Below the pieces are notes generated by a model. That model had not been told where the DNA came from and made no database searches. It was given only the letters and a program-made list of their open reading frames with translations. DNA of 64,000 nt, from NCBI RefSeq assembly GCF_020025155.1, contig NZ_CP073751.1, forward strand, positions 682,001-746,000. Reading direction: 5' to 3'. How positions within the stretch are numbered: position 1 is the stretch's first letter; every line of letters begins with the position of its first letter. This DNA is from Halopseudomonas nanhaiensis. Lineage in GTDB: Bacteria; Pseudomonadota; Gammaproteobacteria; Pseudomonadales; Pseudomonadaceae. The translations under genes and the position numbers were made by a program. Below, one piece after another: positions 18,099 through 30,736 of the stretch.

Positions 18099-21000
18099 TT
18101 ACCCCGCTCTGATCACCAATACCCGTTGTCCTGCCCGCACCGGCGAGCCAGGTTGTGCCTGCACGGTCTTTATGATTCCGTCCACAGGGGCAGTAATCGG
18201 AATCTCCATCTTCATCGACTCCAGGATCACCAGCACGTCGCCGGCCTTGACGGTGTCGCCCTCACTGACCTGAACCTGCCAGAGGTTGCCGGCGATATGA
18301 CTTTCGACGCTGTGCTCGCCCGCCTCCAGAGGGGCAGCCTCGCCAAGGTCGGCGACGGATTCCTCACTCTGGTAGTCCGCCTGGCCGTTTGCTATCCAGC
18401 GCTCGCGCTCGGCATTGAATGCCGATTTCTGCTGGTCGCGAAACGCCTGGATGCTGTCGGCCTCCTCGTCGAGGAACTGCTGATAGTCGTTGAGCCTGAG
18501 CTCGGTTTCTTCGATGCGCAGCGGATAGCGCCCAAGCGGGAAGTCACGGCGAATGGTCAGCAGTTCGTCGGCCTCGACCGGATAGAAGCGGATCTGGTCG
18601 AAGAAGCGCAGCAGCCAGGGCTGCCCGCCAAAGGCTTCCACGGCGCGGTAGCGATTCCACATCTGCAGCGTACGGCCGACGAACTGGTAGCCCCCCGGGC
18701 CCTCCATGCCGTAGACGCACATGTACGCGCCGCCGATGCCGACGGAGTTTTCTGCCGTCCAGGTGCGCGCCGGGTTGTACTTGGTGGTGACCAGTCGGTG
18801 ACGGGGGTCCAGCGGGGTAGCTACCGGCGCGCCGAGATAGACGTCGCCCAGACCCATCACCAGATAGCTCGCCTCGAACACGGTGCGGTACACCTCGTCG
18901 AGGGTCGGGAGATCATTGATGCGGCGGATGAACTCCAGGTTGCTCGGGCACCAGGGTGCATCCTTGCGCACCGTGGTCATGTACTTCTGGATCGCCAGTT
19001 GGCAGGCCGGGTCGTCCCAGGACAGCGGCAGGTGCACGATGCGCGAGGGCACCTTCAGATCGCGGGCGCTGCACACCTGATTCCATTCACGCCGGACTGT
19101 CGCAAGCAGACTGTCGAGCTTGAGTGTCTCGGGTTGGTAGTGCACCTGCAGCGAGCGGATGCCGGGCGTCAGGTCAATCACGCCTTCCAGCGCGAGGGCT
19201 TCCAGTGCCTGCATCAACGCATGGCCGCGAAAACGCAGCACCAGATCGAGTTCGGGCTGGCCGATTTCGAGCAGCAGGTGCGTATCGCCGGAAAGACGTG
19301 CGACCAGACGGGTATCCGCTTCGCCGATATCCAGAACGATGGGTGATTCGATGGATTCGGCCGGACTTGCCGTGGGACACAGCGGGGCGAGCGATTCGAT
19401 TTCGTTGCACCGCGAGACGGCCAGTTCGCGCGCAGTGTCCAGGCTGACCGGCACAAAGCGCAGCTTATCGCCGGCCTTGAGCTGCCCCATCTGCCACAGG
19501 TCCGCCTCGATGATGGTCACCGGACAGACGAAGCCGCCCAGACTCGGGCCATCCGGGCCGAGAATGACCGGCATATCGCCGGTAAAGTCCACTGCGCCGA
19601 TCGCATAGGGGTTGTCATGAATGTTGGACGGGTGCAGACCGGCTTCGCCGCCATCTTCGCGCACCCACTCGGGGCGTGGTCCGATCAGGCGCACGCCGGT
19701 GCGGCTGGAGTTGAAGTGCACTTCCCAGTCGGTCGACAGGAAGCACTCCATGTAGGCCTCGGTGAAGTATTCCGGCGCTGCGTGCGGGCCATAGATCACG
19801 CGCAGGCTGCGCACTGCCGGCAGGTTCGAGCACAGTTCGGTGGCCAGGACAGCCCCTGCGGTGTTGTCGGTCAGGTCGGCCAGGTGCAGCACGTCACCGG
19901 TGCGCAGCGCGCGACCGGAATGGCCGCCGAACTGACCCAGGGTGAAGGTGCTCTTGCTGCCCAGATACTCCGGTACCTGAATACCGCCGCGGATCGCCAG
20001 ATAGCTGCGGGCGCCGGCGCCGGCAATGGTGCCGATCGCCAATGTGCTGCCGGCCGAGATGTGCAGGGTGGTGCACAGGGGCTGGTCGACGCCGTCCAGC
20101 GTCAGTGGGATCTCCGCACCGGTCACAACCACCACTGCGTCGGTATTGAAACGCAGGGTGGGTCCGGTCATGGTGATTTCCAGGCCGGCGGCATCCTCCG
20201 GATTGCCCAGCAGGCGATTGCCCAGCCGCAGGGCGCGGTTATCCATCGGGCCCGACGGCGGTACGCCGACGGCCCAGTAGCCGAGCCGGCCCGGGACGTC
20301 CTGCACGGTGGTCTGGGTGCCGCCGGTCAGCACTTCCATGGTCGTGCTGTGATATTGAAGGTGCTCCAGACAGCGGGTCCAGGGGTGTCCGCTGGCGAAA
20401 GGCTGGTCGCGAAGAATCTGCTGCAAATAGACCTGATTGGTTTCCACGCCGTACAGCAGGGTGTCGCGCAGGGCCCGCTCCAGGCCATCGATCGCCTGCT
20501 CCCGGCTTGGCTGCCAGGCGATTACCTTGGCAATCATCGGATCGAAATAGGGCGGGATGTCGCAGCCTGCCTCTACCCAGGTATCGATACGCAGTGTCTC
20601 GCCATCGGCTTCGGGAAATTCGACCGCGGTCAGCAGGCCGGGGCACGGCTGGAAGTCGCGCCCCGGGTCCTCGGCGTAAACCCGTGCCTGGATGGCGTGC
20701 CCGCGCGGTGCCAGCCCATGAGCCAGCACACTGAGTGGGGGTAGGTCGCCTGCGGCAAGCTGAATCATCCAGCTGACCAGATCCACGCCCCACACCTGTT
20801 CTGTGACCCCGTGTTCAACCTGCAGACGGGTGTTCACCTCAAGGAAGTAGAAGCGGTCGGCCTCGCTGTCATAGACGAATTCGACGGTGCCGGCGCTGCG
20901 GTAGCTGACCGCCTTGCCGAGCTGGATGGCGGCTGCGCACAGGGCATCGGCCATGCCGTCGGGCAGGTTGGGCGCGGGCGTTTCTTCCAGCACCTTCTGA

Positions 21001-21701
21001 TTGCGCCGCTGAACCGAGCAGTCGCGCACCCCAAGGGCGACCACCTCGCCACACCCGTCGCCAAAGATCTGCACTTCCAGGTGCCGGGCACGCTGGATGT
21101 ATTTCTCAATGAAGACCCCTGCATCGCTGAAGTTGTTCTGACCCAGACGGCGCACTGCTTCGAAGGCGTCGCTCAGCTCGGAATCGCTGCGGCACACGCG
21201 CATGCCGATGCCGCCGCCCCCGGCGGTGCTCTTGAGCATGACCGGGTAGCCCACCTGTCCGGCAGCCTCCAGCGCAGCCTGAACGTTCTCGAGCAGCTCG
21301 GTGCCTTCGAGCATCGGCACGCCGTGCTGCCTGGCCAGTGCCCGGGCGGTGTGCTTCAGACCGAAGACGCGAAGCTGCTCGGGTGTAGGGCCGACGAAAG
21401 CGATCCCCGCTGCTTCGCAGGCTTCGGCAAAGGCTGCGTTCTCCGAGAGGAAGCCGTAGCCGGGATGGATCGCCCGCGCGCCGGTTTCACGGGCAACGCG
21501 GAGAATCTTCTCGACGTCGAGATAGGTCGAGGAGGCCGGACCTTCGCCCAATGAGTGCGCCTCGTCAGCCTGTTGGATGTGCAGGCTCGCCGCGTCGGCC
21601 TCGGAATACACTGCCACACCCTGCACGTCGAGCTGCTTCAGGGTGCGCAGGATGCGGCAGGCAATGGCACCGCGGTTGGCGATCAGCAGTTTGTCGAACA
21701 T
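18099..21701 (-). CDS. uca: Biotin-dependent urea carboxylase family enzyme, probably guanidine carboxylase
   Basis: 1200 residues in the family order: biotin carboxylase (about 1-450, MFDKLLIANRGAIACRILRT, ATP-grasp with KSTAGGGGIGMRV), KipA-like and KipI-like carboxyltransferase domains (about 465-1050), and a biotinyl domain with the biotin-accepting lysine in ESMKMEIP (about 1164). Classic members carboxylate urea to allophanate. Members in ykkC/guanidine-I operons have been shown to prefer guanidine, so by context I expect guanidine carboxylation. GAGGA lies 8 bases before the ATG at 21701, preferred over that at 21707. No allophanate hydrolase gene follows, as rsmI converges 80 bp away. 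Confidence 0.92.
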   Translation of the reverse strand: MFDKLLIANRGAIACRILRTLKQLDVQGVAVYSEADAASLHIQQADEAHSLGEGPASSTYLDVEKILRVARETGARAIHPGYGFLSENAAFAEACEAAGIAFVGPTPEQLRVFGLKHTARALARQHGVPMLEGTELLENVQAALEAAGQVGYPVMLKSTAGGGGIGMRVCRSDSELSDAFEAVRRLGQNNFSDAGVFIEKYIQRARHLEVQIFGDGCGEVVALGVRDCSVQRRNQKVLEETPAPNLPDGMADALCAAAIQLGKAVSYRSAGTVEFVYDSEADRFYFLEVNTRLQVEHGVTEQVWGVDLVSWMIQLAAGDLPPLSVLAHGLAPRGHAIQARVYAEDPGRDFQPCPGLLTAVEFPEADGETLRIDTWVEAGCDIPPYFDPMIAKVIAWQPSREQAIDGLERALRDTLLYGVETNQVYLQQILRDQPFASGHPWTRCLEHLQYHSTTMEVLTGGTQTTVQDVPGRLGYWAVGVPPSGPMDNRALRLGNRLLGNPEDAAGLEITMTGPTLRFNTDAVVVVTGAEIPLTLDGVDQPLCTTLHISAGSTLAIGTIAGAGARSYLAIRGGIQVPEYLGSKSTFTLGQFGGHSGRALRTGDVLHLADLTDNTAGAVLATELCSNLPAVRSLRVIYGPHAAPEYFTEAYMECFLSTDWEVHFNSSRTGVRLIGPRPEWVREDGGEAGLHPSNIHDNPYAIGAVDFTGDMPVILGPDGPSLGGFVCPVTIIEADLWQMGQLKAGDKLRFVPVSLDTARELAVSRCNEIESLAPLCPTASPAESIESPIVLDIGEADTRLVARLSGDTHLLLEIGQPELDLVLRFRGHALMQALEALALEGVIDLTPGIRSLQVHYQPETLKLDSLLATVRREWNQVCSARDLKVPSRIVHLPLSWDDPACQLAIQKYMTTVRKDAPWCPSNLEFIRRINDLPTLDEVYRTVFEASYLVMGLGDVYLGAPVATPLDPRHRLVTTKYNPARTWTAENSVGIGGAYMCVYGMEGPGGYQFVGRTLQMWNRYRAVEAFGGQPWLLRFFDQIRFYPVEADELLTIRRDFPLGRYPLRIEETELRLNDYQQFLDEEADSIQAFRDQQKSAFNAERERWIANGQADYQSEESVADLGEAAPLEAGEHSVESHIAGNLWQVQVSEGDTVKAGDVLVILESMKMEIPITAPVDGIIKTVQAQPGSPVRAGQRVLVIRAG

Positions 21702-21797
21702 CGTCATGTTCCTCGGCCAGGCCGTCCTGGACGTTTCGCTCTAGGCCGCCGGGTCGTCCCGGCGGGGTTGATTCGGTTCAAAACGACAGGGAGACGT

Positions 21798-22433
21798 TCA
21801 GTCCCAGACCAGCATTTCTGCAGGGGTCGGGTTGTAACCGTTGCAGGGGTTGTTCAGCTGCGGGCAGTTGGAAATCAGAATGATCACGTCCATGTGCGCC
21901 ACCAGCTCGACATACTTGCCAGCGCCGGAGATGCCATCCTCGAATGTGAGCCCGCCGTCCGGTGTTACAGGAACGTTCATGAAGAAGTTGATGTTGTGGC
22001 TGATGTCGGCCTTGGTCAGCCTGCCGTCATGCAGCGAGGCGCGCAGGAAGTTGTCACGGCAGCTGTGCATGTAGCGCGTATCGAGCGCATAGCGCACGGT
22101 GTTGCTTTCCTGCGCGCAGGCCCCGCCGAGGGTATCGTGGCGGCCGCAGGTATCGGCAGTGATGGTGAGCATCGGATTGCCGCGATTGCTGTACAGCACG
22201 CTTCCGGTAGTCAGATACACTTGGTTCTGCCGGCGCAGCGTGCGTTGAACGTCGTAGCGCTCCCGCGGGTTCGCGGCACTGAAGAACAGAGTGTCGACGG
22301 CCTGATTGCCTTCCAGATCCAGTAGCCGAACGGTCTGCCCGGCCCTGATGTCCTTCATCCACGGCTCGCCGGCAGGCATCACCTCGCGATAGATGGCGTT
22401 TTCCGGCTGCTTGTCGCTATGCGTCAGTGTCAT
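21798..22433 (-). CDS. Urea-carboxylase-associated protein 2 (DUF1989; likely carboxyguanidine deiminase subunit)
   Basis: 211 residues of the DUF1989 family. Visible motifs are [46 protein letters not shown] and [12 protein letters not shown], rich in conserved Cys, His and Asp that could bind metal. The two associated proteins encoded with guanidine carboxylases have been proposed as the CgdAB carboxyguanidine deiminase. This one is probably one subunit. The ATG at 22433 is used; the frame continues far upstream into the paralogous gene but is not coding there. It lies 11 bp after its paralogue. Confidence 0.88.
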   Translation of the reverse strand: MTLTHSDKQPENAIYREVMPAGEPWMKDIRAGQTVRLLDLEGNQAVDTLFFSAANPRERYDVQRTLRRQNQVYLTTGSVLYSNRGNPMLTITADTCGRHDTLGGACAQESNTVRYALDTRYMHSCRDNFLRASLHDGRLTKADISHNINFFMNVPVTPDGGLTFEDGISGAGKYVELVAHMDVIILISNCPQLNNPCNGYNPTPAEMLVWD

Positions 22434-22444
22434 GGTCGGCCCCC

Positions 22445-23173
22445 TTACAGAAATGTGCGGTCGGTGTTGTGCAGCCCGCGCACGTTTTCCGGCCGGGTAT
22501 TGCGACAGAGCACGGTGATGCCATCCTCCGCGACGCGATGCCAGCTCAGGCCGACCGGGCGGGGCGCATACGCGGGCGCCGGGTCCATCGGATGCTGTAA
22601 TGCAGTGAGCAAAACCAGCGTGTCCATGGGTGCGTATAGCTCGATCACGTCGCCGGCTTTGGAGTTGCCCGGGTGAAATTCGAAAGCACCACTGGCATCG
22701 ACGGTGACCTTGCTGAACAGGTTGAGCGCCATCAACAGGTCGGACAGAGTCATGTTCCACTTGCCCATTTCCACCAGCAGGTTGTCCACGCCGTTGCGGT
22801 AAAAACCGTTGCGCAGTTCCTGATAGCGGCCCTGGCCGTACTTTTCCTTCACTTCTTCTGCGTTCAGGACGCCGCCGAAGCTGTCGCTCCAGCCGCAGGT
22901 GTCGGTGACGATCGCCGCCAGTACCTTGCCCATGTCCGAGTACAGGCAGTGCCCGGCTGTAAGTCTGGCGGTGTGCTGGCACTTGAGAGAATCGGGAAGG
23001 TTGAGCCGCTCGCTCTTGTCCTGGGCATTGAACAGCAGCAGGCTGACATTCGCGCCGCCTTCCATATCTGTCAGGCGTAACAGCTGGCCGCGTTTCAATA
23101 CGAAGGAGGTGTGGCCGCCCCCCGGGACGGTTTCCTCGTACAGCGCGGGTCGCAGGGCAGCAGGGGTGCTCAT
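22445..23173 (-). CDS. Urea-carboxylase-associated protein 1 (DUF1989; likely carboxyguanidine deiminase subunit)
   Basis: 242 residues, a DUF1989 paralogue of the next gene. It has [39 protein letters not shown] and [13 protein letters not shown], against VMPAGEPW and [13 protein letters not shown] in the neighbour. It should form a heteromeric complex with it. Its ATG overlaps the ATPase stop by 4 bp. Function as a carboxyguanidine deiminase subunit follows from reported work on the family and from the riboswitch, not from visible catalytic residues alone. Confidence 0.88.
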   Translation of the reverse strand: MSTPAALRPALYEETVPGGGHTSFVLKRGQLLRLTDMEGGANVSLLLFNAQDKSERLNLPDSLKCQHTARLTAGHCLYSDMGKVLAAIVTDTCGWSDSFGGVLNAEEVKEKYGQGRYQELRNGFYRNGVDNLLVEMGKWNMTLSDLLMALNLFSKVTVDASGAFEFHPGNSKAGDVIELYAPMDTLVLLTALQHPMDPAPAYAPRPVGLSWHRVAEDGITVLCRNTRPENVRGLHNTDRTFL

Positions 23174-23982
23174 GGGCGGGCTCCTTGTGGGGTGTCGTCC
23201 GGCAGATGACCGCCGGTTATGCGTGGCGGGAGGGCGCTGACGGCATCGCGCGCAGCCTTCCGGTCACTGTTCAAGGGGATGTCATAGGTGATCCGCGCGC
23301 CGTAGGCACCCGGCGCCTGCGGATCGTTTCGAACCTTGTCGAATACCAGCAGACGGGTGCCAAGGGTGAAGCCTTCGGACAGGTCATGGGTGACCATGAA
23401 CACGGTCAGCCCGGTCTGCTTCCAGAGGTCCAGCAGCAGCTCGTGCATGTCCTTGCGGATGCCCGGATCGAGTGCGCCGAAGGGCTCGTCCAGCAGCAGG
23501 ATGCGCGGCGCCTTGACCAGCGCCTGAGCGATCGCCAGGCGCTGCTGCATGCCGCCGGAAAGCGCGTGAGGGTATTTGTCGAGCGATCCGCCCAGGCCGA
23601 CCTTTTCCAGGATGGCGACGGCCTTGTCCCGAGCCTCACGTCGCGGTCTGCCGAACAACCTGCCGATCAGCGGCGCCTGCTGCAGCTCCATGCCGAGCAT
23701 CACGTTCCCGAGCACGGTCAGATGCGGGAACACCGAGTAGCGCTGGAATACCACGCCACGGTCGGGGCCTGGCTCTGGCGGCAGCGGCTGGCCGTCGATC
23801 AGCAGCTGACCCTTGCTGGGGGTTTCCTGTCCCAGCAGCAGCCGTAGAAAGGTGGACTTGCCGCAACCCGACGCGCCGACCATGGTGATGAACTCGCCGC
23901 TGGCGACTTCCAGATCGAGACCCTCTAGTACCACCTGGTCGCCGTACTCCTGCCAGACCTGCTTGATGGAGATGGCCGACAT
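23170..23982 (-). CDS. ABC transporter ATP-binding protein (TauB/SsuB/NrtD type) of the guanidine operon
   Basis: 270 residues. Walker A is GASGCGKST, the Q-loop region is [21 protein letters not shown], the signature is [15 protein letters not shown], and Walker B is [12 protein letters not shown], with the switch histidine in [13 protein letters not shown]. The nitrate/taurine/sulfonate-type family is often linked to urea/guanidine carboxylase genes. It would power the adjacent permease. Only 1 bp separates it from the permease stop. Substrate is inferred from the riboswitch to be guanidine or a related compound. Confidence 0.9.
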   Translation of the reverse strand: MSAISIKQVWQEYGDQVVLEGLDLEVASGEFITMVGASGCGKSTFLRLLLGQETPSKGQLLIDGQPLPPEPGPDRGVVFQRYSVFPHLTVLGNVMLGMELQQAPLIGRLFGRPRREARDKAVAILEKVGLGGSLDKYPHALSGGMQQRLAIAQALVKAPRILLLDEPFGALDPGIRKDMHELLLDLWKQTGLTVFMVTHDLSEGFTLGTRLLVFDKVRNDPQAPGAYGARITYDIPLNSDRKAARDAVSALPPRITGGHLPDDTPQGARP

Positions 23983-23983
23983 G

Positions 23984-24802
23984 TCAGTGTGCTCCCTTCG
24001 GTTCGAACCAGGGGAACAGGGCGCGGGTGGCCCCCTTCAGCAGCCGGTCCATGATGAAGGCGAGCAGCGTGATCCAGGCGACATACGGCAGGATCACGTC
24101 CATCGCCAGGTAGCGGCGCACCAGAAAGATGCGATAGCCCAGGCCGTCGGTCGAGGCGATCGCCTCGGCGGCAATGAGGAACAGCCATGCCGGGCCAAGC
24201 GCCAGGCTCAGGCCCTGCAGCAGGCGCGGCAGAAGCTGCGGCAACACCACGCGCATGAGCACCTGCCAGGTGCTGGCGCCCAGTGTCTGCGCCTTGACCA
24301 GCAGCTCTGCAGGGATCTCCTTCACGCGCTGTTCCAGGTCGCGGATCAGGACGGGGGTGATGCCGATGACGATCAGCATCACCTTGGACAGCTCACCCAG
24401 GCCGAGCACAATAAACAGGATAGGCAGGATGGACAGGGGCGGGATCATCGATATCACTGTCGTCAGCGGCGACAGCGGGGTCCGCAGCAACGGGATCAGC
24501 ATGACCATCCCGATGATCAGGCTCGCCAGTGCCGAGATCCCCAGGCCCGTGCCCAGTCGCTTGAGGCTGGAAGCGGTGTCTTCCCACCACAGATAGCCTC
24601 CGCTGCGGCGATCTTCGGTGAACGCCATGCGCTCTACCGCTGCGGTCATCTGGGTAAAGCTGGGAAGCAGTTTGTCGTCAGGGTTCTCGGCCAGCCGGGC
24701 CTGCGAGCTGAATAGGTAGAACATGAGCAGCAGGGCGAAGGGGAGGAGGATCAGCCCAAGGCGCAGCGGGCGGCTGGGTTCCCGGTTCATCAGGCGGGGC
24801 AT
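23984..24802 (-). CDS. ABC transporter permease (TauC/SsuC type) of the guanidine operon
   Basis: 272 residues from the ATG at 24802 (MPRLMNREPSRPLRLGL), with about six membrane helices. The EAA-type coupling loop VKEIPAELLVKAQTLGASTWQVLMRVVLPQLLPRLLQGL matches the nitrate/sulfonate/taurine permease family. TTGGAGAC lies 5 bases before this ATG, so the longer frame starting at 24898, inside the riboswitch, is rejected. It is the first gene after the riboswitch. A periplasmic binding protein gene would normally be expected near it and is absent. Confidence 0.88.
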   Translation of the reverse strand: MPRLMNREPSRPLRLGLILLPFALLLMFYLFSSQARLAENPDDKLLPSFTQMTAAVERMAFTEDRRSGGYLWWEDTASSLKRLGTGLGISALASLIIGMVMLIPLLRTPLSPLTTVISMIPPLSILPILFIVLGLGELSKVMLIVIGITPVLIRDLEQRVKEIPAELLVKAQTLGASTWQVLMRVVLPQLLPRLLQGLSLALGPAWLFLIAAEAIASTDGLGYRIFLVRRYLAMDVILPYVAWITLLAFIMDRLLKGATRALFPWFEPKGAH

Positions 24803-24848
24803 GGCAGTCTCCAATGGGTACACGTAACGAGATCTCAGCTGTCTGAGG

Positions 24849-24943
24849 CTCTCCCGGGCTTTTGTCCCGCCGTGTAACCCCCTGCCGGAGGTCGACAACT
24901 CTCGGACCAGTCACCTGCATGCAGGTCGGAACCCTAGTCGTCC
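24849..24943 (-). ncRNA. Guanidine-I (ykkC class) riboswitch
   Basis: Read on the minus strand, this stretch carries the three conserved blocks of the ykkC/guanidine-I aptamer in order: CTAGGGTTCCG, then CTGGTCCGAGAG after a CCTGCATGCAGG hairpin, and ACACGGCGGGACAAAAGCCC followed by GGGAGAG. It lies 46 bp upstream of the ABC permease start and should turn the operon on when guanidine is bound. The 3' conserved GAGAG can alternatively pair with a downstream TCTC (hairpin built on CTCAG-ACAG-CTGAG), a possible expression platform. Confidence 0.93.
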
Positions 24944-25169
24944 ATTATTGGCAATTTTCAACAGGCTCAACGAGCCCGGCAACACCTGGGTCAGACAGAC
25001 CCGATCTCGGATGTTGTGGTATTCAATGCACTTGCTGTGCCAGAAGCTGAACATGCCGCAAAACGGGGCGCTCGCATCCTGTATCCCACGCCGTTGCTGC
25101 CTGTATCGGCTTTGCGTGATCTGCCTTGGTGCAAGCGATGCTCCGTTATGGTGCGTGCGCTTCAAGTTC

Positions 25170-25196
25170 TTGCCCAGCGGCCGGAAGCGGGATAAC
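25170..25196 (+). promoter_or_regulatory. Possible promoter of rnpB
   Basis: TTGCCC (25170-25175) and GATAAC (25191-25196) lie about 10 bp before the expected 5' end of rnpB. The 15-bp spacing is short, so only the -10 position is persuasive. The rest of 24944-25169 holds the promoter region of the riboswitch transcript in the other direction (a weak TTGAGC...TAATGG pair) and nothing else I recognise. Confidence 0.35.
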
Positions 25197-25205
25197 CTTG
25201 CGGCA

Positions 25206-25558
<353 letters not shown>

Positions 25559-25716
25559 ATTTCTTCCTTTCTGTCTCCGCAAAACCCCCTCGTTAGTCCA
25601 AAAAAATATTACTCGTGAGACTTTACTTTAAGTTGTCACGGCATCCCGTTGTACGTGGTCTGCTTTGTCTTGTCATATTCATGTCATTTCTTCCTCTCTG
25701 GGTCCTTTTCGGGCCT

Positions 25717-25741
25717 AACCCCCCGTCAATAAAGGGTTTTT
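25717..25741 (+). terminator. Possible weak terminator between rnpB and mraZ
   Basis: AACCC and GGGTT can pair around CCCGTCAATAAA, followed by a T run. The stem is short. The rest of 25559-25755 is comparatively AT-rich and shows no gene; its longest frames have no ribosome binding site or recognisable product. Confidence 0.35.
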
Positions 25742-25755
25742 CGTCAATTGCTCAC

Positions 25756-25784
25756 TTGACGGTCCATAGGCGCATTTCTATAGT
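25756..25784 (+). promoter_or_regulatory. Sigma70-type promoter of the dcw cluster (Pmra)
   Basis: TTGACG (25756-25761), a 17-bp spacer and TATAGT (25779-25784) form a near-consensus housekeeping promoter 79 bp before the mraZ start. Transcription would begin at about 25791, exactly where the GTGG repeats start. Confidence 0.8.
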
Positions 25785-25790
25785 GTGCCG

Positions 25791-25826
25791 AAGTGGTATG
25801 AAGTGGATAAAAGTGGGATTTATTGG
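25791..25826 (+). promoter_or_regulatory. MraZ operator: direct GTGG repeats with 10-bp period
   Basis: Four boxes lie in phase: AAGTGGTATG, AAGTGGATAA, AAGTGGGATT and the partial TATTGG, starting at 25791, 25801, 25811 and 25821. MraZ of other bacteria represses its own operon by binding TGGGN direct repeats separated by 5 bp upstream of mraZ, and this array has that geometry. It overlaps the predicted start of the transcript. Binding is inferred, not shown. Confidence 0.75.
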
Positions 25827-25862
25827 CACGGACAGCCGGTCTTTCAGGGGAAGCCTTCAATC

Positions 25863-26315
25863 GTGTTCCGAGGAACCAACGCCATCAGTCTTGACGCCAA
25901 AGGGCGGCTTGCGATGCCATCACGGTATCGCGACCGGCTTGTGGGCGCCTGCGAGGGTCAGTTGGTCGCCACGATCGCCCTGGAAGAGAAGTGTCTGTGG
26001 ATCTACCCCCTGCCGGAATGGGAAAAGGTCGAACAGCAGCTGGCCGCGGCCCCCAACATGAATCAACAGGTCAAGCGCCTGCAGCGGCTGCTGATCGGTA
26101 ATGCCAATGATATAGAGCTCGACGGCAATGGTCGCTTCGTCGTGCCGCCGCTGTTGCGTGATCACGCCGGTCTGGACAAGAAAGTGATGCTCGTCGGTCA
26201 GCTGAACAAGTTCGAGCTGTGGAGTGAGGAAGCCTGGCTGGCACAGACCGATGCCTACCTCGAACAGCAGGGGATCGGCGAGCTGCCGGTCGAACTGCAG
26301 TCATTGAGCCTGTGA
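25863..26315 (+). CDS. mraZ: Transcriptional regulator MraZ
   Basis: 150 residues from a GTG at 25863 ([23 protein letters not shown]). MraZ has two AbrB-like DNA-binding halves, each with a D-x-K/N-G-R signature: [13 protein letters not shown] near residue 10 and [13 protein letters not shown] near residue 88. It is a DNA-binding repressor of the division and cell wall cluster. AGGGGA lies about 10 bp upstream of the GTG. The open frame continuing upstream to 25785 would run through the operator and is rejected. It overlaps or abuts rsmH. Confidence 0.9.
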   Translation: MFRGTNAISLDAKGRLAMPSRYRDRLVGACEGQLVATIALEEKCLWIYPLPEWEKVEQQLAAAPNMNQQVKRLQRLLIGNANDIELDGNGRFVVPPLLRDHAGLDKKVMLVGQLNKFELWSEEAWLAQTDAYLEQQGIGELPVELQSLSL

Positions 26316-26317
26316 TC

Positions 26318-27249
26318 ATGCAGCCGACTCTCAAGCACATAAGCGTACTGCTTACCGAAGCCCTCGACGGGCTTGCGGTGCGTGCCGGCGGCTTGTATGT
26401 CGATGGCACCTTCGGTCGCGGAGGGCATAGCAGAGCGATCCTCGACAAGCTGGGGGAGAGCGGCCGGCTGATTGCCTTCGACAAGGACCCGGAGGCGATC
26501 CGGGTCGGGGACCAGCTGGCGGCCGAAGACGGCCGCTTTGTCGTTGTACGCCGTTCATTTGCCGACATGGCCGAGGAGCTGCGCCAGCGCGGCGAGAGCG
26601 GCAAGGTAGACGGCGTGCTACTCGATCTGGGTGTGTCCTCGCCACAGCTCGATGACCCCGAGCGTGGATTCAGTTTCCTGAACGACGGCCCTCTGGATAT
26701 GCGCATGGACCCGTCCCAGGGGCAGAGCGCAGCCGAGTGGATCAACTCGGCAAGCGAGGCCGACATCGCCACCGTCCTGTTCGAGTACGGCGAAGAGCGT
26801 TTCTCGCGCCGCATGGCCCGGGCTATCGTCCTGCGTCGGGCTGAACAGCCCTTTACGCGTACGGCCGATCTGGCCGAGGTGATCAAGCAGGCCAATCCGG
26901 CCTGGGAAAAGCACAAGCATCCGGCGACCCGCGCCTTCCAGGGAATTCGCATCTTCATTAATCGTGAGTTGGATGACCTGTCGCTGGGGCTCAGGGCAGC
27001 GCTGGACGTGCTCGCGCCGGGCGGACGGCTGGCAGTGATCAGCTTCCATTCGCTGGAAGACCGGCTGGTAAAACAGTTCATGCGCCTGGAAGCCAAGGGC
27101 GCCCCCATTCCCCGGGGCCTGCCGATCCGCGAAAGCGAGATTTCCGTCAGCATCAATCTGGTCAGCAAGGCGATCAAGCCTTCAGCTGAGGAAGTCGCCG
27201 CCAACCCGCGTGCTCGTAGCGCGGTGCTGCGCATCGCGGAGAAGCGTCC

Positions 27250-27253
<4 letters not shown>
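26318..27253 (+). CDS. rsmH: 16S rRNA (cytosine 1402-N4)-methyltransferase RsmH
   Basis: 311 residues from the ATG at 26318; a GTG two codons earlier, overlapping the mraZ stop, is also possible. Typical motifs are [29 protein letters not shown] (SAM site), [23 protein letters not shown] and DMRMD. RsmH methylates the base of C1402 of 16S rRNA, the same nucleotide whose ribose is methylated by RsmI, also encoded in this window. It overlaps ftsL by 4 bp. Confidence 0.95.

Positions 27254-30728
<3,475 letters not shown>

Positions 30729-30736
<8 letters not shown>

Noticed and set aside
21798-22982. 394-codon version of the second DUF1989 protein starting at 22982
   Set aside because: The upstream part is an out-of-frame reading of the first DUF1989 gene; the conserved protein begins at the ATG at 22433.
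25785-25862. Longer MraZ starting MPKWYEV
   Set aside because: It would run through the GTGG operator array and begins at the predicted transcript start with no ribosome binding site; the GTG at 25863 matches the family start.
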